Source: Pseudomonadota bacterium
GTDB taxonomy: Bacteria > Pseudomonadota > Alphaproteobacteria > Paracaedibacterales > JAKBAR01
NCBI GenBank assembly: GCA_021808925.1
Contig: JAKBAR010000009.1
Location: forward strand, 1 to 37,420
Direction of reading: 5' to 3'
DNA length: 37,420 nucleotides
Shown here piece after piece: positions 1-8,258 of this stretch. Within the stretch, counting starts at the first letter, position 1. Each line of letters begins with the position of its first letter. Below the pieces are notes generated by a model. That model saw only the letters and a list, made by a program, of their open reading frames with translations. It was not told the DNA's origin and did not search any database. Position numbers and translations under genes: made by a program.

Positions 1-130
1 GATGTCGGAAAAATTTTTGAAAAAACCCATTATTGAGTAAAAAAAGAGAAAAAAACGCCAAATTTAGTGAAAAAATCTCTTTTTTCAAGGAAAATCCTTC
101 AAAAATTACCTGAAAAACACAAAAAATAGC

Positions 131-159
131 GAAAAAAATAGGATTTTCGAAGGAAAATC
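131..159 (-). terminator. Probable Rho-independent terminator after atpC
   Basis: On the minus strand a 7-bp perfect stem (gattttc / gaaaatc, loop of 4) is followed within two bases by a run of T. It lies about 70 bases beyond the atpC stop codon. The stem is AT-rich and therefore weak. The rest of 1-227 is A-rich, with several gaaaaa runs and no credible gene. Confidence 0.45.
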
Positions 160-227
160 TAGTGGCGCACTGATAAGAAAAATTTTTAAACAAAATCTTA
201 TTAATTGATTGGCCTACTCCCCTCTTT

Positions 228-701
228 TCAAGCAGCCGTCGCGAGACCATCGAGGAAATTTCGCGTTAAAATCCCACCTTTATGCTGTTTAAAATAGTCT
301 TGAAGCCTTGAAATCTCTTGGTCTTTTAGATCCTCGAGAATTTGAGACTCAATTTTATAGGAACCATAAATTCTGCTTTCGATCCGTAACAAAGGATGCA
401 TATAAACAGCCGCCCCTTGAACACTTGTCGGCCACTGCAATGGGCAAAATTCCTCGAGCATGACTGTCACAAGGTGGGGCATCACGGACACTATTCCCTT
501 TTGATCTTTATGAACATTCATCGAGAAAATCTCTGCCTTATCATGAAAAATTTTAATAGCCCCCGAGCGCAATGTTGAGAAAAAAGGAAGATGCCCCACC
601 ATCACACCTATATCCCCCTCAACAGCAGGACAAACGACCATTGTGGCATTCTCAAGCCACAGCAGCTCTGTGTAAGGTGTTAGAATTTTCAAAGAAAGCA
701 T
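228..701 (-). CDS. atpC: ATP synthase F1 epsilon subunit
   Basis: Epsilon subunit of the F1Fo ATP synthase, part of the central stalk that couples rotation to catalysis and inhibits ATP hydrolysis. The first 80 residues match the family's N-terminal beta sandwich: an LKILTP start, then VVCPAVEGDIGVMVGH, then FSTLRSG. The ATG at 701 is chosen because it places this sandwich at the very N-terminus as in other family members; an in-frame ATG at 716 and the longest frame (740) add only atypical residues. At 157 aa it is a little longer than usual (about 130-140), with a divergent C-terminal part. Its start overlaps the upstream aminotransferase gene by 50 bases. The usual partner atpD is not upstream, so the gene is separated from the atp operon. 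Confidence 0.85.
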   Translation of the reverse strand: MLSLKILTPYTELLWLENATMVVCPAVEGDIGVMVGHLPFFSTLRSGAIKIFHDKAEIFSMNVHKDQKGIVSVMPHLVTVMLEEFCPLQWPTSVQGAAVYMHPLLRIESRIYGSYKIESQILEDLKDQEISRLQDYFKQHKGGILTRNFLDGLATAA

Positions 702-1899
702 CGCAGGATGGGTCATAAAAAGCATACTTCTTAGCAGCATGAATCGCTTTGTCTATGTTAGCGGTCTTGCCAAAATGATTCAAGGCCTTGCCGAGAGCAC
801 TCAAACATAAAATAATGTTGGAAGATCTGCACGTTTGTCCCATTGCTCCTATACGTAGGCTTTTATCTTCCCATTCTCCAAGGCCATTGCTTATCTCTAT
901 ATGATGGTGATGGGCTATAAATTGACGCAATTCAGCCCCTGATAGTCCCTCTGGAATGTCAAGTACGTTCACCAAAGGCAACCTCTCCAAAGGATTTTTA
1001 ACACGGTGCTTCATCCCAAGAATCTCAAGTCCCTGTGAGAGCGCTTTTGTATTCATTGAATGCCGTGTCCACACAGACTCGATACCCTCCTCATAGATCA
1101 TTAGCAATCCTTCATGCAGAGCATAAAAAGAATGCGCAGGGGATGTGTGAGGATAAAAACGCTTCACAGGACATATATATCCTAAATCATAGATAGCACT
1201 TAGGTTTAAACACCAATTTTGAACAGGCGTTTTTCGACATTTTATTTTATGAAGAGCCCTTGGACTCAAACTCAAAGGTGCTAAGCCTGGCGGACAGGAC
1301 AAACACTTTTGAGGATTTGCATAAACAGCATCAAGCCCCCACTCTTCCACATATAAGGGAATACCTCCCAGCGTGGCTGCACTATCACACAACGTTAAGG
1401 CCCCATATTTTTCAGCTATGGTGGCAATACTCTTGATATCGGACACAACACCTGTTGAGCTCTCACCATGCACAAAGCAAATGAGTTTTATATCTTTTTC
1501 ATCTTTTAAAGCCTCTTCAAGACGCTCAGTTGATAAAGCCTCCCCAAGGGGATGAGTGAGCATTGTAATGCGCGCACCATAAATAGTCGCCATTTCTTTC
1601 ATACGCTGCCCGTACAAACCATTGCTCAAAATGACAACATGATCTCCAGGCTCAATGAGATTCGCCAGGCACGCTTCCATGGCCATCGAGCCAGAGCCTT
1701 GAATGGGGAGTGTCATGGGATAGGATGTTCGCATCACATATTGCAAAAGCTCCCGCGTTTCGAAAAAAAGTCTTTGAAATTGTTTATCGAGATGAGAGAT
1801 CAGAGGGCGTTCTAACGCCTTTGATACACGGGGATGAAGTGTCACTGGACCCGCACCCATAAAAAGCTGAGAAGAAGGGATAAAGGATGCGTAGGTCAT
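652..1899 (-). CDS. Class V aminotransferase (alanine/serine-glyoxylate aminotransferase type)
   Basis: PLP-dependent fold-type I enzyme of the family that includes alanine-glyoxylate, serine-glyoxylate and serine-pyruvate aminotransferases, all cytoplasmic amino-acid/glyoxylate enzymes. Visible family marks are a GAGPVTLHPRV start, IQGSGSMAMEA (cofactor phosphate region), FVHGESSTGV, LCDSAATLGG (the Asp binds the PLP ring nitrogen) and ANPQKCLSCPPG, whose Lys should form the Schiff base. Length 415 aa is about 20 longer than typical; the extra tail is the part that runs into atpC. The exact substrate pair cannot be read from the sequence. It is the first gene of a two-gene minus-strand unit with atpC. 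Confidence 0.85.
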   Translation of the reverse strand: MTYASFIPSSQLFMGAGPVTLHPRVSKALERPLISHLDKQFQRLFFETRELLQYVMRTSYPMTLPIQGSGSMAMEACLANLIEPGDHVVILSNGLYGQRMKEMATIYGARITMLTHPLGEALSTERLEEALKDEKDIKLICFVHGESSTGVVSDIKSIATIAEKYGALTLCDSAATLGGIPLYVEEWGLDAVYANPQKCLSCPPGLAPLSLSPRALHKIKCRKTPVQNWCLNLSAIYDLGYICPVKRFYPHTSPAHSFYALHEGLLMIYEEGIESVWTRHSMNTKALSQGLEILGMKHRVKNPLERLPLVNVLDIPEGLSGAELRQFIAHHHHIEISNGLGEWEDKSLRIGAMGQTCRSSNIILCLSALGKALNHFGKTANIDKAIHAAKKYAFYDPSCDAFFENSNTLHRAAVA

Positions 1900-2023
1900 A
1901 TTCTAAAATCCAATTGATGTGTATCTAAGATCAAGACTATGATGCAAAAATTAATGAAAAATTAATAGATAGCTCTGCCTTTCTTAACAAAAGAAAGAGA
2001 TGTGGATAATAAGTTAACATCAA

Positions 2024-2070
2024 CAAAAAAAGGGGAAAACCCTATGATTTCCTTGTTCTGGCCATAGGGT
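2024..2070 (-). terminator. Candidate terminator downstream of gmhA
   Basis: The minus strand carries accctatg at one side and catagggt at the other (8-bp stem, loop of 16), followed after a short C-rich stretch by seven T. The position beyond the gmhA stop fits a terminator, but the loop is long. The rest of 1900-2199 holds an isolated consensus DnaA box at 2001-2009 and no gene that I can support. Confidence 0.35.
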
Positions 2071-2199
2071 CATGAATGACTTGATTAATCTTTTCACTGA
2101 TTGCCTCTTTTCTCCCTAGGGTGAAAAAAATAGATGTTTTTTCAAAGAAAGATAGAAAAGAATTTAAAAGATTTAAAACAAAAAGCTCTAAAAAAATAC

Positions 2200-2808
2200 T
2201 CATCCTCGTATAAAATCTTTGTGCATCAAATAATCCTCAACATATTCCATCACAACATGCCCTGCTGTGATATGGGATTCTTGGATGCGTGCTGTGTTTT
2301 CCGATGGCACCACAAAGGCGTGATCACAATGAGAAAGCATTTGCCCCCCGCTCCCCCCTAAAAAGCCGAGAGCATGAACCCCCATATCCTTTGCCTTTTG
2401 AAGCGCTTTAATCACATTTTTTGAATTTCCTGACGTTGAGATCCCCAAAAGACAATCTCCTTTTCGCCCAAGGCCCTCAAGGCTTCTGGAAAAAATCTCA
2501 TCAAAAGAATAATCATTTCCACAAGCTGTCACAAAAGACATATCTACAGCTAAACAAAGGGCTGGGAGGGCAGAGCGGTTCACATGAGGATGAAGACGCA
2601 CTAAAAGCTCCGCCGCTAAGTGCTGTGCATCGGCCAATGACCCCCCATTTCCACACAAAAAAAGCGTGCCTCCCTTTTCGATAGATGACGCAATGGTAAA
2701 AGCAATCGTCTCAAGATTTTCTAAGTGATTTTCTACAACCTTCTGTTTCACGGCCACCGATTCTAAAAATGCAGCACGCGCTTTCTCAATAAATATCAAT
2801 TGACTCAT
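2200..2808 (-). CDS. gmhA: Sedoheptulose-7-phosphate isomerase
   Basis: SIS-domain isomerase that converts sedoheptulose 7-phosphate to D-glycero-manno-heptose 7-phosphate, the first step of ADP-heptose synthesis for the lipopolysaccharide core. The sugar-phosphate loop FLCGNGGSLADAQHLAAEL, the DMSFVTACGND segment, LLGISTSGNSKNV and the late IQESHITAGHV helix all match GmhA, and the 202-aa length is normal. It lies about 125 bases downstream of a GT4 glycosyltransferase on the same strand, consistent with a role in surface glycans. No other heptose genes (hldE, gmhB, hldD) are in the window. A related SIS protein such as DiaA is the main alternative, but the C-terminal helix favours GmhA. Confidence 0.85.
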   Translation of the reverse strand: MSQLIFIEKARAAFLESVAVKQKVVENHLENLETIAFTIASSIEKGGTLFLCGNGGSLADAQHLAAELLVRLHPHVNRSALPALCLAVDMSFVTACGNDYSFDEIFSRSLEGLGRKGDCLLGISTSGNSKNVIKALQKAKDMGVHALGFLGGSGGQMLSHCDHAFVVPSENTARIQESHITAGHVVMEYVEDYLMHKDFIRG

Positions 2809-2934
2809 TTCCTTTCATTTTTTATGCACTTTTTTGTGCTTCGAAGTAGAGTGAATAGCCCACGCGATGCGGTCCTTCAATAAGCACATCCCTATGACGT
2901 CTTTTCGTTGTATTAAGATGCACCAAGATAATCA

Positions 2935-4119
2935 TCATTTTCCACGCTTATCCCAAAAATATGAGTAGACCCGATCATAAGCGTCCGCACACTTGGCTGC
3001 ATTAAAAAGCTTAAAAGCACGCTCTTGACCTAAACGCCCTTTTTCTTTCAGAGTATTCCTATCTTTCGAGGCTTGTACAATCGTTTTACCAAGGACTTTA
3101 GGATCTTTTGCAGGAACAATCCACCCTGTAGTATTATCTAAAACAGCCTCGCTATTCCCTCCGACATCCGTTGCAATGACAGGCAACGAAGCCCCCATAC
3201 TTTCTAAAATAGCATTTGAAAATCCTTCTTCATGGGAGGGCAAAATACTTACATCAGCGAGTTTTAAAATGTCCGGCACATCCGATCGTGCGCCTAAAAA
3301 ATGAATATATCCGTCGATTTCAAGCGAAGAAGCATGGGCTTTAAGAGCATCCATGTGTCCATCATCACGACCGATACACAAAAGTCGCCAATCTTTTGGC
3401 AAATCATTTTTAACATGCGCAAGGGCATCGATCAAGTCCTTGTGCCCTTTATAAGGGATAATGTTCGCCACGCACACCATCACAAAGCAATCTTCTGTGA
3501 GATTAAAATCTTTGCGCGTATGAGTTGAAGGGTTCTCAAAGGGCATAAGATCGATACCATTATAAATAAGCTGCAGTTGGCTTTTGGGAACCTTTTCCTC
3601 AAGATGAAGTTGATCCATCACAGCCTGACTGTTCGCCAAAATAAGATTCATACGCTTGTGCAAAAAACGCTCAAGCAAAGCTGCCCCTTTGATTTTTTTT
3701 TGATAATGATTCATTGAACGACGGCTCATGAGGAGAGGCGCTTTCACCCTTGAAAATAGGGCGATGAGCCCTCCTAAAATATACGCCTGGGGGAGAAAAA
3801 AATGAGTCACTGAGACTCTATCTTTTTTAAAATCGCGGTAAAGACGCAACGTACTATACATAAGATAAAAAAAACGTCTTAAAAAATGAGGCAAGGGCTT
3901 CACCCACACTAGAGGCTTTGGCGTGCAAACCTTGATGCCCTTTTCCTCAAAAAAAGGCTCTAAATCCCTTGCATAACCAAGCATGAGAAGGCGCACATGA
4001 TAGCCTTTTTGAACAAGCCTTGGCAAAATGGAAAGCAGATGTTTCTCAGCACCTCCCACACCAAGACCGCCGATAATCACACGTAAAGACGGTTTTTTAG
4101 AGTTTGATGCCATAGCCAA
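2935..4119 (-). CDS. Glycosyltransferase family 4 protein
   Basis: GT-B-fold sugar transferase of family GT4, expected at the cytoplasmic face of the inner membrane. The N-terminal domain opens with IIGGLGVGGAEKHLLSILP, the glycine-rich acceptor-side loop. The C-terminal domain has the nucleotide-sugar site SILPSHEEGFSNAILESMG, with the E-x7-E pair of retaining GT4 enzymes, followed by PVIATDVGGNSE. Length 394 aa is normal. The start is either the ATG at 4119 or the ATG two codons inside. Donor and acceptor are unknown; gmhA next door suggests lipopolysaccharide or a capsule. A nine-base A tract near 3697 is a possible slippage site. Confidence 0.8.
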   Translation of the reverse strand: MAMASNSKKPSLRVIIGGLGVGGAEKHLLSILPRLVQKGYHVRLLMLGYARDLEPFFEEKGIKVCTPKPLVWVKPLPHFLRRFFYLMYSTLRLYRDFKKDRVSVTHFFLPQAYILGGLIALFSRVKAPLLMSRRSMNHYQKKIKGAALLERFLHKRMNLILANSQAVMDQLHLEEKVPKSQLQLIYNGIDLMPFENPSTHTRKDFNLTEDCFVMVCVANIIPYKGHKDLIDALAHVKNDLPKDWRLLCIGRDDGHMDALKAHASSLEIDGYIHFLGARSDVPDILKLADVSILPSHEEGFSNAILESMGASLPVIATDVGGNSEAVLDNTTGWIVPAKDPKVLGKTIVQASKDRNTLKEKGRLGQERAFKLFNAAKCADAYDRVYSYFWDKRGK

Positions 4120-4134
4120 CAGATTCGATTAAAA

Positions 4135-4211
4135 TGGTGGGCCCGGCCGGACTCGAACCAGCGACAACCCCGTTATGAGCGGGGGGTTCTAACCAACTGA
4201 ACTACGGGCCC
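4135..4211 (-). tRNA. tRNA with CAU anticodon, probably tRNA-Ile2
   Basis: A complete cloverleaf reads on the minus strand: acceptor GGGCCCG paired with CGGGCCC, a D-arm with TTGGTTAGAA, anticodon loop CTCATAA (anticodon CAU) and T-arm GGTTCGAGTCC. The 3' CCA is encoded. A CAU anticodon can be initiator Met, elongator Met or the lysidine-modified Ile2. The GTCGCTGG run after the anticodon arm and the GGGCCC acceptor resemble Ile2; elongator Met is the alternative. TilS would be needed to modify it and is not in this window. Confidence 0.85.
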
Positions 4212-4281
4212 CAAAGCGTCTCCATAGTGACAATAGATGCTATCTAAGTCAAGAAAAATGACTTTTATCTGTGTTAATCAA

Positions 4282-5769
4282 TTAAAATCTAAAAGCTGCA
4301 AGGAGACAGCCAAAGGATGCGATTTTTCCAATCCGCTTGGGTGAAACCGTTGGATTCTCAGCTCTTATAAGTTGATTAAGACCTTCTTTTGCCACCGCTG
4401 CCCCTACAAGAGCTGTAAGCACCAGCCACGGCCTTGGTGTCCATATCCAATAAGCATTCAATTCATTTGCTGCTTTTTTAGACTGACTTCCTGCCTGCTG
4501 TGTTTTGTCAAAATGAATATTATAATAGAGAATCCCTACCGTATGATTATCTGTGGGCGTGAGTTTAAGCTGTATATTATGCACATTTTGGTTCGTATTC
4601 GAAAAATAATGGGTAAAAATCTGTCCTGTTTCCCACGTACCATAGCCATCGCGTACAGCAAAGCCAGAATTCACAGGATCGTAAGATTTTTTAACCACAC
4701 TTCCAGGATTTTCATCACCACTGTAATGTGTATAACGGTAGGTCAAAAGAGGCTTTGCCCATAGTTTTGAAAAGACATACCCGGGCTCTATGTAATAGGC
4801 ATTAGCATTTACTTTTCGCCCTACTTTATTATTTTTTTGGTGAACATACCCTGAGTAAAAACGAATATCACGATTCGACGGAAAGAAAAAACCGCCAAGA
4901 CGTGGATTATAAATTTGCAAACCATCACGATTTCGCGAATAAGAACTCGCATCAAATGTACGATCTGACTTATACATAGAAAGAAACATCAACGATAGTG
5001 TCCAGAAATCACGAGAAGGATTTGCCCTATCTCTTGAAACATAACTAATATCCCCACCATACATAAGTGTACGAGGTTGATCTGTCCCTCTTAAATAACG
5101 TTGATTTGTATTTGTTCGCAGATGAAAAAGCGTATAGCGCACAGGGTATGTATTCATTTTTATAACAGCCGTTTCACGGTAAGCTGTGCGCGGACTCATA
5201 AAAAAAGCAGCACGCCTAAAAGCATTAACAGTTCCTTGAGAGATAAGAAAACTATCCCCTATATCCACATTTTGATTGCCGATTGAAATATCTAAAAAGC
5301 TTTCTTTTGTGGAATTTAGTTTTTTTGATCGCCACCCCACACAGGCCTCTTCACTATCAAGAAGAAAAGGTTTATTGGATGTTGTGGAAAGATCTGAAGC
5401 GTCCCCCTGTCCCCTCGTTGTTGCGGCAATCGCACTCCATTTTGAGTAAATTTCACCTCCATTTTTTAAAAAAGCGGTTGTACGCAACAAAGGCATGGCT
5501 GCAAATTCCGACCAACCTGGATTTCTTCGCACGATCTCAGGGTTATTTGTATCTTTTGATCCTGCTCCCCACTGAGACCGGCTCATTTTCATTGTTGCCG
5601 CACTCAAAAATGTTTCAAAATCAATTTTAATATAGTCATTTTTAAACGAATGCAGACTATCTTGTTCTGTATCTGTCGAAGGCACCGTATAGGCGTAGAG
5701 ATCTAATGCGTTAAAAACCTCGCCTAAACCTCCTAAAAAAGTCATTATAAAAAAAATTATTTTTAGCAC
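4282..5769 (-). CDS. Outer-membrane beta-barrel protein, alginate-export (porin-like) type
   Basis: A 495-aa protein with a hydrophobic N-terminus ending near LDLYA that looks like a signal peptide. It has many alternating aromatic/polar stretches (TLFHLRTN, ANAYYIEPGYVF, TYRYTHYSG, HTVGILYYNIHF) and a C-terminal Phe, the usual recognition signal for barrel insertion. The segment DISIGNQNVDIGDSFLISQG resembles the GRQ-x-GD-RLIS region of alginate-export-family porins. The likely role is passive solute uptake across the outer membrane. The gene stands alone between a tRNA and a divergent small gene. The family call is by resemblance; an unrelated large porin is possible. Confidence 0.65.
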   Translation of the reverse strand: MLKIIFFIMTFLGGLGEVFNALDLYAYTVPSTDTEQDSLHSFKNDYIKIDFETFLSAATMKMSRSQWGAGSKDTNNPEIVRRNPGWSEFAAMPLLRTTAFLKNGGEIYSKWSAIAATTRGQGDASDLSTTSNKPFLLDSEEACVGWRSKKLNSTKESFLDISIGNQNVDIGDSFLISQGTVNAFRRAAFFMSPRTAYRETAVIKMNTYPVRYTLFHLRTNTNQRYLRGTDQPRTLMYGGDISYVSRDRANPSRDFWTLSLMFLSMYKSDRTFDASSYSRNRDGLQIYNPRLGGFFFPSNRDIRFYSGYVHQKNNKVGRKVNANAYYIEPGYVFSKLWAKPLLTYRYTHYSGDENPGSVVKKSYDPVNSGFAVRDGYGTWETGQIFTHYFSNTNQNVHNIQLKLTPTDNHTVGILYYNIHFDKTQQAGSQSKKAANELNAYWIWTPRPWLVLTALVGAAVAKEGLNQLIRAENPTVSPKRIGKIASFGCLLAAFRF

Positions 5770-5859
5770 AATTTAAATAAAATTTTTTACACATCACTCT
5801 CTTAAAACTACGCCCCTAAAGGTTAATTTTTTCTTAATTTTTGTTGCAGGCCTGTGCAT

Positions 5860-5883
5860 AAAAAATTAGACTGAGCCGTCTAA
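5860..5883 (-). terminator. Candidate Rho-independent terminator, minus strand
   Basis: A six-base inverted repeat (ttagac / gtctaa, loop of 6) is followed on the minus strand by six T. It could stop transcription running left from suhB, whose stop lies 340 bases away, before it reaches the outer-membrane gene. The same repeat is just upstream of the plus-strand gene at 5906 and could instead be an operator. The stem is short. Confidence 0.4.
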
Positions 5884-5905
5884 CTGTTAAAAAATTATTT
5901 TTACT

Positions 5906-6247
5906 ATGCTTCGAAAAATTGCTCTTTGCCTCGGCTTTTTTCTTATCTTTTCTAATACGACTCAGGCAGCTGATATAAATGAAACTGAGGAACCCTCTCA
6001 AATGGCAAGGAAAATTCGTCAAGCTATTAACAAAGAACATCAATTACGCGCTACGCAAAAAAAGAATCTCCTTTCGCTTTCGATCAAAGGACTTTTGGTT
6101 ACCTTAACAGGCGTTTGCTTTTATCCACAGCACCAGACAGAAATACTCAAATATATGGGGTTTTTTACCCTTGCAACGTTAGTGGGGCTTTATGATCTTT
6201 ATCATTTTGAAAACACGCCTAAATCATCTTTAAAAAAGATTCTTTGA
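5906..6247 (+). CDS. Small exported or membrane protein of unknown function
   Basis: The 113-aa product has a clear signal-peptide-like N-terminus (MLRKIALCLGFFLIF, then a small-residue stretch TTQAADI). It then has a charged helical part and two further hydrophobic segments (LLSLSIKGLLVTLTGVCF and a second near residue 88). It resembles no family I can name. It ends 29 bases inside the 3' end of suhB on the opposite strand, so the two genes overlap tail to tail. A perfect DnaA-box 9-mer (6121-6129) lies in it, probably by chance. It is one of seven small signal-peptide genes scattered between core genes here. Confidence 0.55.
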   Translation: MLRKIALCLGFFLIFSNTTQAADINETEEPSQMARKIRQAINKEHQLRATQKKNLLSLSIKGLLVTLTGVCFYPQHQTEILKYMGFFTLATLVGLYDLYHFENTPKSSLKKIL

Positions 6248-7013
6248 AAAACTGATTACCCGCAATAATGTTACCGGACTGCATCATGGTACTGCCCCCT
6301 TTATAATCTGTGACAAAGCCTCCTGCTTCTTTGACAAGAATAATCCCCGCCGCAAGATCCCAGGGCTTACACTCTCCTTCGAAATAAACATCAAAGCGCC
6401 CTGCTGCAACATACGCAAGATCAAGGGCCGCAGCCCCCAAACGCCTAACACCTGCAACATGCGGCATAATACGCTCAAGCTGTTTTAAAAACATCGCGCG
6501 ATCCCCAAAGGCTGCACAAGGAATTCCCGTTCCCACCACAGCTGTATCGAGTTCTTTTCGCCCTGAGACACGCAAACGTTTATTATTGCAAAAAGCCCCC
6601 CCCCCACGCTCTGCATAAAAAAGTTCATCTTTAATCGGATCGTACACAACCCCTGCGACAATATCCCCATCTTGCTCTAGCCCAATAGAGATAGCAAAAT
6701 GAGGGATTCCGTGTAAAAAATTCGTCGTTCCGTCCAAGGGATCCACAATCCAACGAAAATGTTCGTTTTTCCCTTTTTTTTCGCCGCCCTCCTCTAAAAG
6801 AAAGCCATAGTCAGGACGCGCCTTCTCAAGCTCTTCGACAATAGCGCGCTCTGCATTACGGTCTGCACGGGAGACAAAATCCCCAAGGCTTTTGCGCGTC
6901 ACTTGCAGCTGTTCCACTTCACCAAAATCCCGTACAAGACTACGCGCTGCACGCTGCGCTGCCTTCACCATCACATTAATATTAGCGGATTTTGACATAA
7001 AGCGAATCGACAT
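6219..7013 (-). CDS. suhB: Inositol-1-monophosphatase family protein
   Basis: Mg-dependent phosphatase of the IMPase/SuhB family; SuhB proteins hydrolyse inositol monophosphate and, in E. coli, also act in rRNA antitermination. The metal site is intact: Glu74-Glu75 in LLEEGGE, WIVDPLDGTTNF with Asp91 and Asp94, and CKPWDLAAG with Asp219. Length 264 aa is normal. The start at 7013 has an AAGGGA ribosome site 6-8 bases upstream. Three consecutive Gly codons (residues 137-139) make a run of ten G (6596-6605 as C on the plus strand), an unusual homopolymer inside a gene. Its 3' end overlaps the convergent small gene. Confidence 0.9.
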   Translation of the reverse strand: MSIRFMSKSANINVMVKAAQRAARSLVRDFGEVEQLQVTRKSLGDFVSRADRNAERAIVEELEKARPDYGFLLEEGGEKKGKNEHFRWIVDPLDGTTNFLHGIPHFAISIGLEQDGDIVAGVVYDPIKDELFYAERGGGAFCNNKRLRVSGRKELDTAVVGTGIPCAAFGDRAMFLKQLERIMPHVAGVRRLGAAALDLAYVAAGRFDVYFEGECKPWDLAAGIILVKEAGGFVTDYKGGSTMMQSGNIIAGNQFFKESFLKMI

Positions 7014-7126
7014 GAATTTTCCCTTGGGAAGAGCTATTAATAATCACCACCCTATAGCATAATTTCAGAAAAAATACAAAAACTGAAACGAACATCCCAC
7101 AATGAACAAAAGGCTATGCCTCTCTC

Positions 7127-8215
7127 TTAAATATTTAAAAATCTTCCACCCGATGTAGGTTTTGAGACACCCGTTGTTTTTGGAAAACTTATAGGGAGAT
7201 TAAAAAAAGAGCGTGCCCCCAAAAAAGCAAAGGCCTGAGCCTCTATCCCATCACCATTCAATCCCAGCACATCGCAATCCACAACATCACAAGACAGGTT
7301 TTTTTGCAAACGCCCCATAAAATACTTATTGTGACGCCCCCCTCCACAAACAATCATTGTTTTAGGCTGCACAGGCAAAAATTGAATAATCGCCTGTACC
7401 GTCAATTCTGACAATGTTGCAACGGCTTTGTTATAGGGTAAATGCGCCACATCAGAAATAAAATCATGAAAAGTATCACGGTCAAGAGACTTTGGAAAAT
7501 CTTTGAAAAAATAGGGATGATTCAACCATTTTTGAAGCACACTTTCATCAGGTTCAGCGCTTAGTGCAATCTCTCCATCTCTATCATAGGGTGTGCAAAA
7601 ATGCTCTAAAACATAATCATTCACAAGAGCATTCCCAGGCCCCATATCCCCTGCCAAAAGATCCAAAGGATCCTCTGAAGAAATGAATGTAAAATTACTC
7701 ACCCCGCCTATGTTTAAAAAAATAACAGGTTTCGCCAGATCATATGCGAGTGCCAAGTGAAAAATAGGAACAAGCGGCGCTCCTTGCCCTCCATGCGCAA
7801 CATCATAACTGCGAAAATCGTAAAAAATAGGTTTACACAACGCCTTTTGAAGATACTGTGGATCACAGAGTTGCCATGTTCGAGGCACTCCCTTTAGCCC
7901 ATCTGGATCATGAAAAACAGAGTGTCCATGGATAGCAATGATGTCGATGGCTTTTGTATGAGACAGTTTTTCATATGCTTTAATATGATAATCCATCAAT
8001 TCACGCGTTATATCCCGTACTTCTTGTGTGATGTGCTGTTGGCCTAAAATCGCTTTGAGACGCTTTTGAAAAGATAGTGGATAGGAGTAGGTAAAACTTT
8101 CTCTATCGTCAAAAATGCGCAAACCGTCGGTCTTAATCACAGCAACATCAACCCCATCAAGGGACGTGCCACTCATAAACCCTGCAACCATTAGAGGATA
8201 GGGGGAAACAGTCAT
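7127..8215 (-). CDS. anmK: Anhydro-N-acetylmuramic acid kinase
   Basis: Cytoplasmic peptidoglycan-recycling kinase that opens 1,6-anhydro-MurNAc and phosphorylates it to MurNAc-6-phosphate. The sugar-kinase/actin-fold phosphate loop is GFMSGTSLDGVDVAV. Other family marks are IHGHSVFHDP, LNIGGVSNFTFI, AGDMGPGNALVNDYV and VCGGGRHNKYFM, the adenosine-side loop. Length 362 aa is typical. It lies in a row of minus-strand housekeeping genes with truA upstream. With the PBP1a gene at 32.1 kb it indicates a bacterium that still makes and recycles a cell wall. Confidence 0.92.
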   Translation of the reverse strand: MTVSPYPLMVAGFMSGTSLDGVDVAVIKTDGLRIFDDRESFTYSYPLSFQKRLKAILGQQHITQEVRDITRELMDYHIKAYEKLSHTKAIDIIAIHGHSVFHDPDGLKGVPRTWQLCDPQYLQKALCKPIFYDFRSYDVAHGGQGAPLVPIFHLALAYDLAKPVIFLNIGGVSNFTFISSEDPLDLLAGDMGPGNALVNDYVLEHFCTPYDRDGEIALSAEPDESVLQKWLNHPYFFKDFPKSLDRDTFHDFISDVAHLPYNKAVATLSELTVQAIIQFLPVQPKTMIVCGGGRHNKYFMGRLQKNLSCDVVDCDVLGLNGDGIEAQAFAFLGARSFFNLPISFPKTTGVSKPTSGGRFLNI

Positions 8216-8258
8216 AATCAGCCTTTTGTTAAGAGTTCACATTAAACTTTATCATATT

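Noticed and set aside
1-227. A-rich stretch with repeated gaaaaa runs at the window start, checked as a repeat array
   Set aside because: The units are irregular with no fixed period or spacers; it is AT-rich intergenic DNA with a terminator hairpin, not CRISPR.
4372-4764. A 130-codon plus-strand Cys/His-rich frame opposite the outer-membrane barrel gene
   Set aside because: Complementary to aromatic-rich barrel strands, which produces Cys/His/Arg-rich shadows; no start signal or family.
5834-6043. A 69-codon minus-strand frame opposite the small exported-protein gene
   Set aside because: The plus-strand gene has a proper signal peptide; the minus frame has none and spans a candidate terminator.
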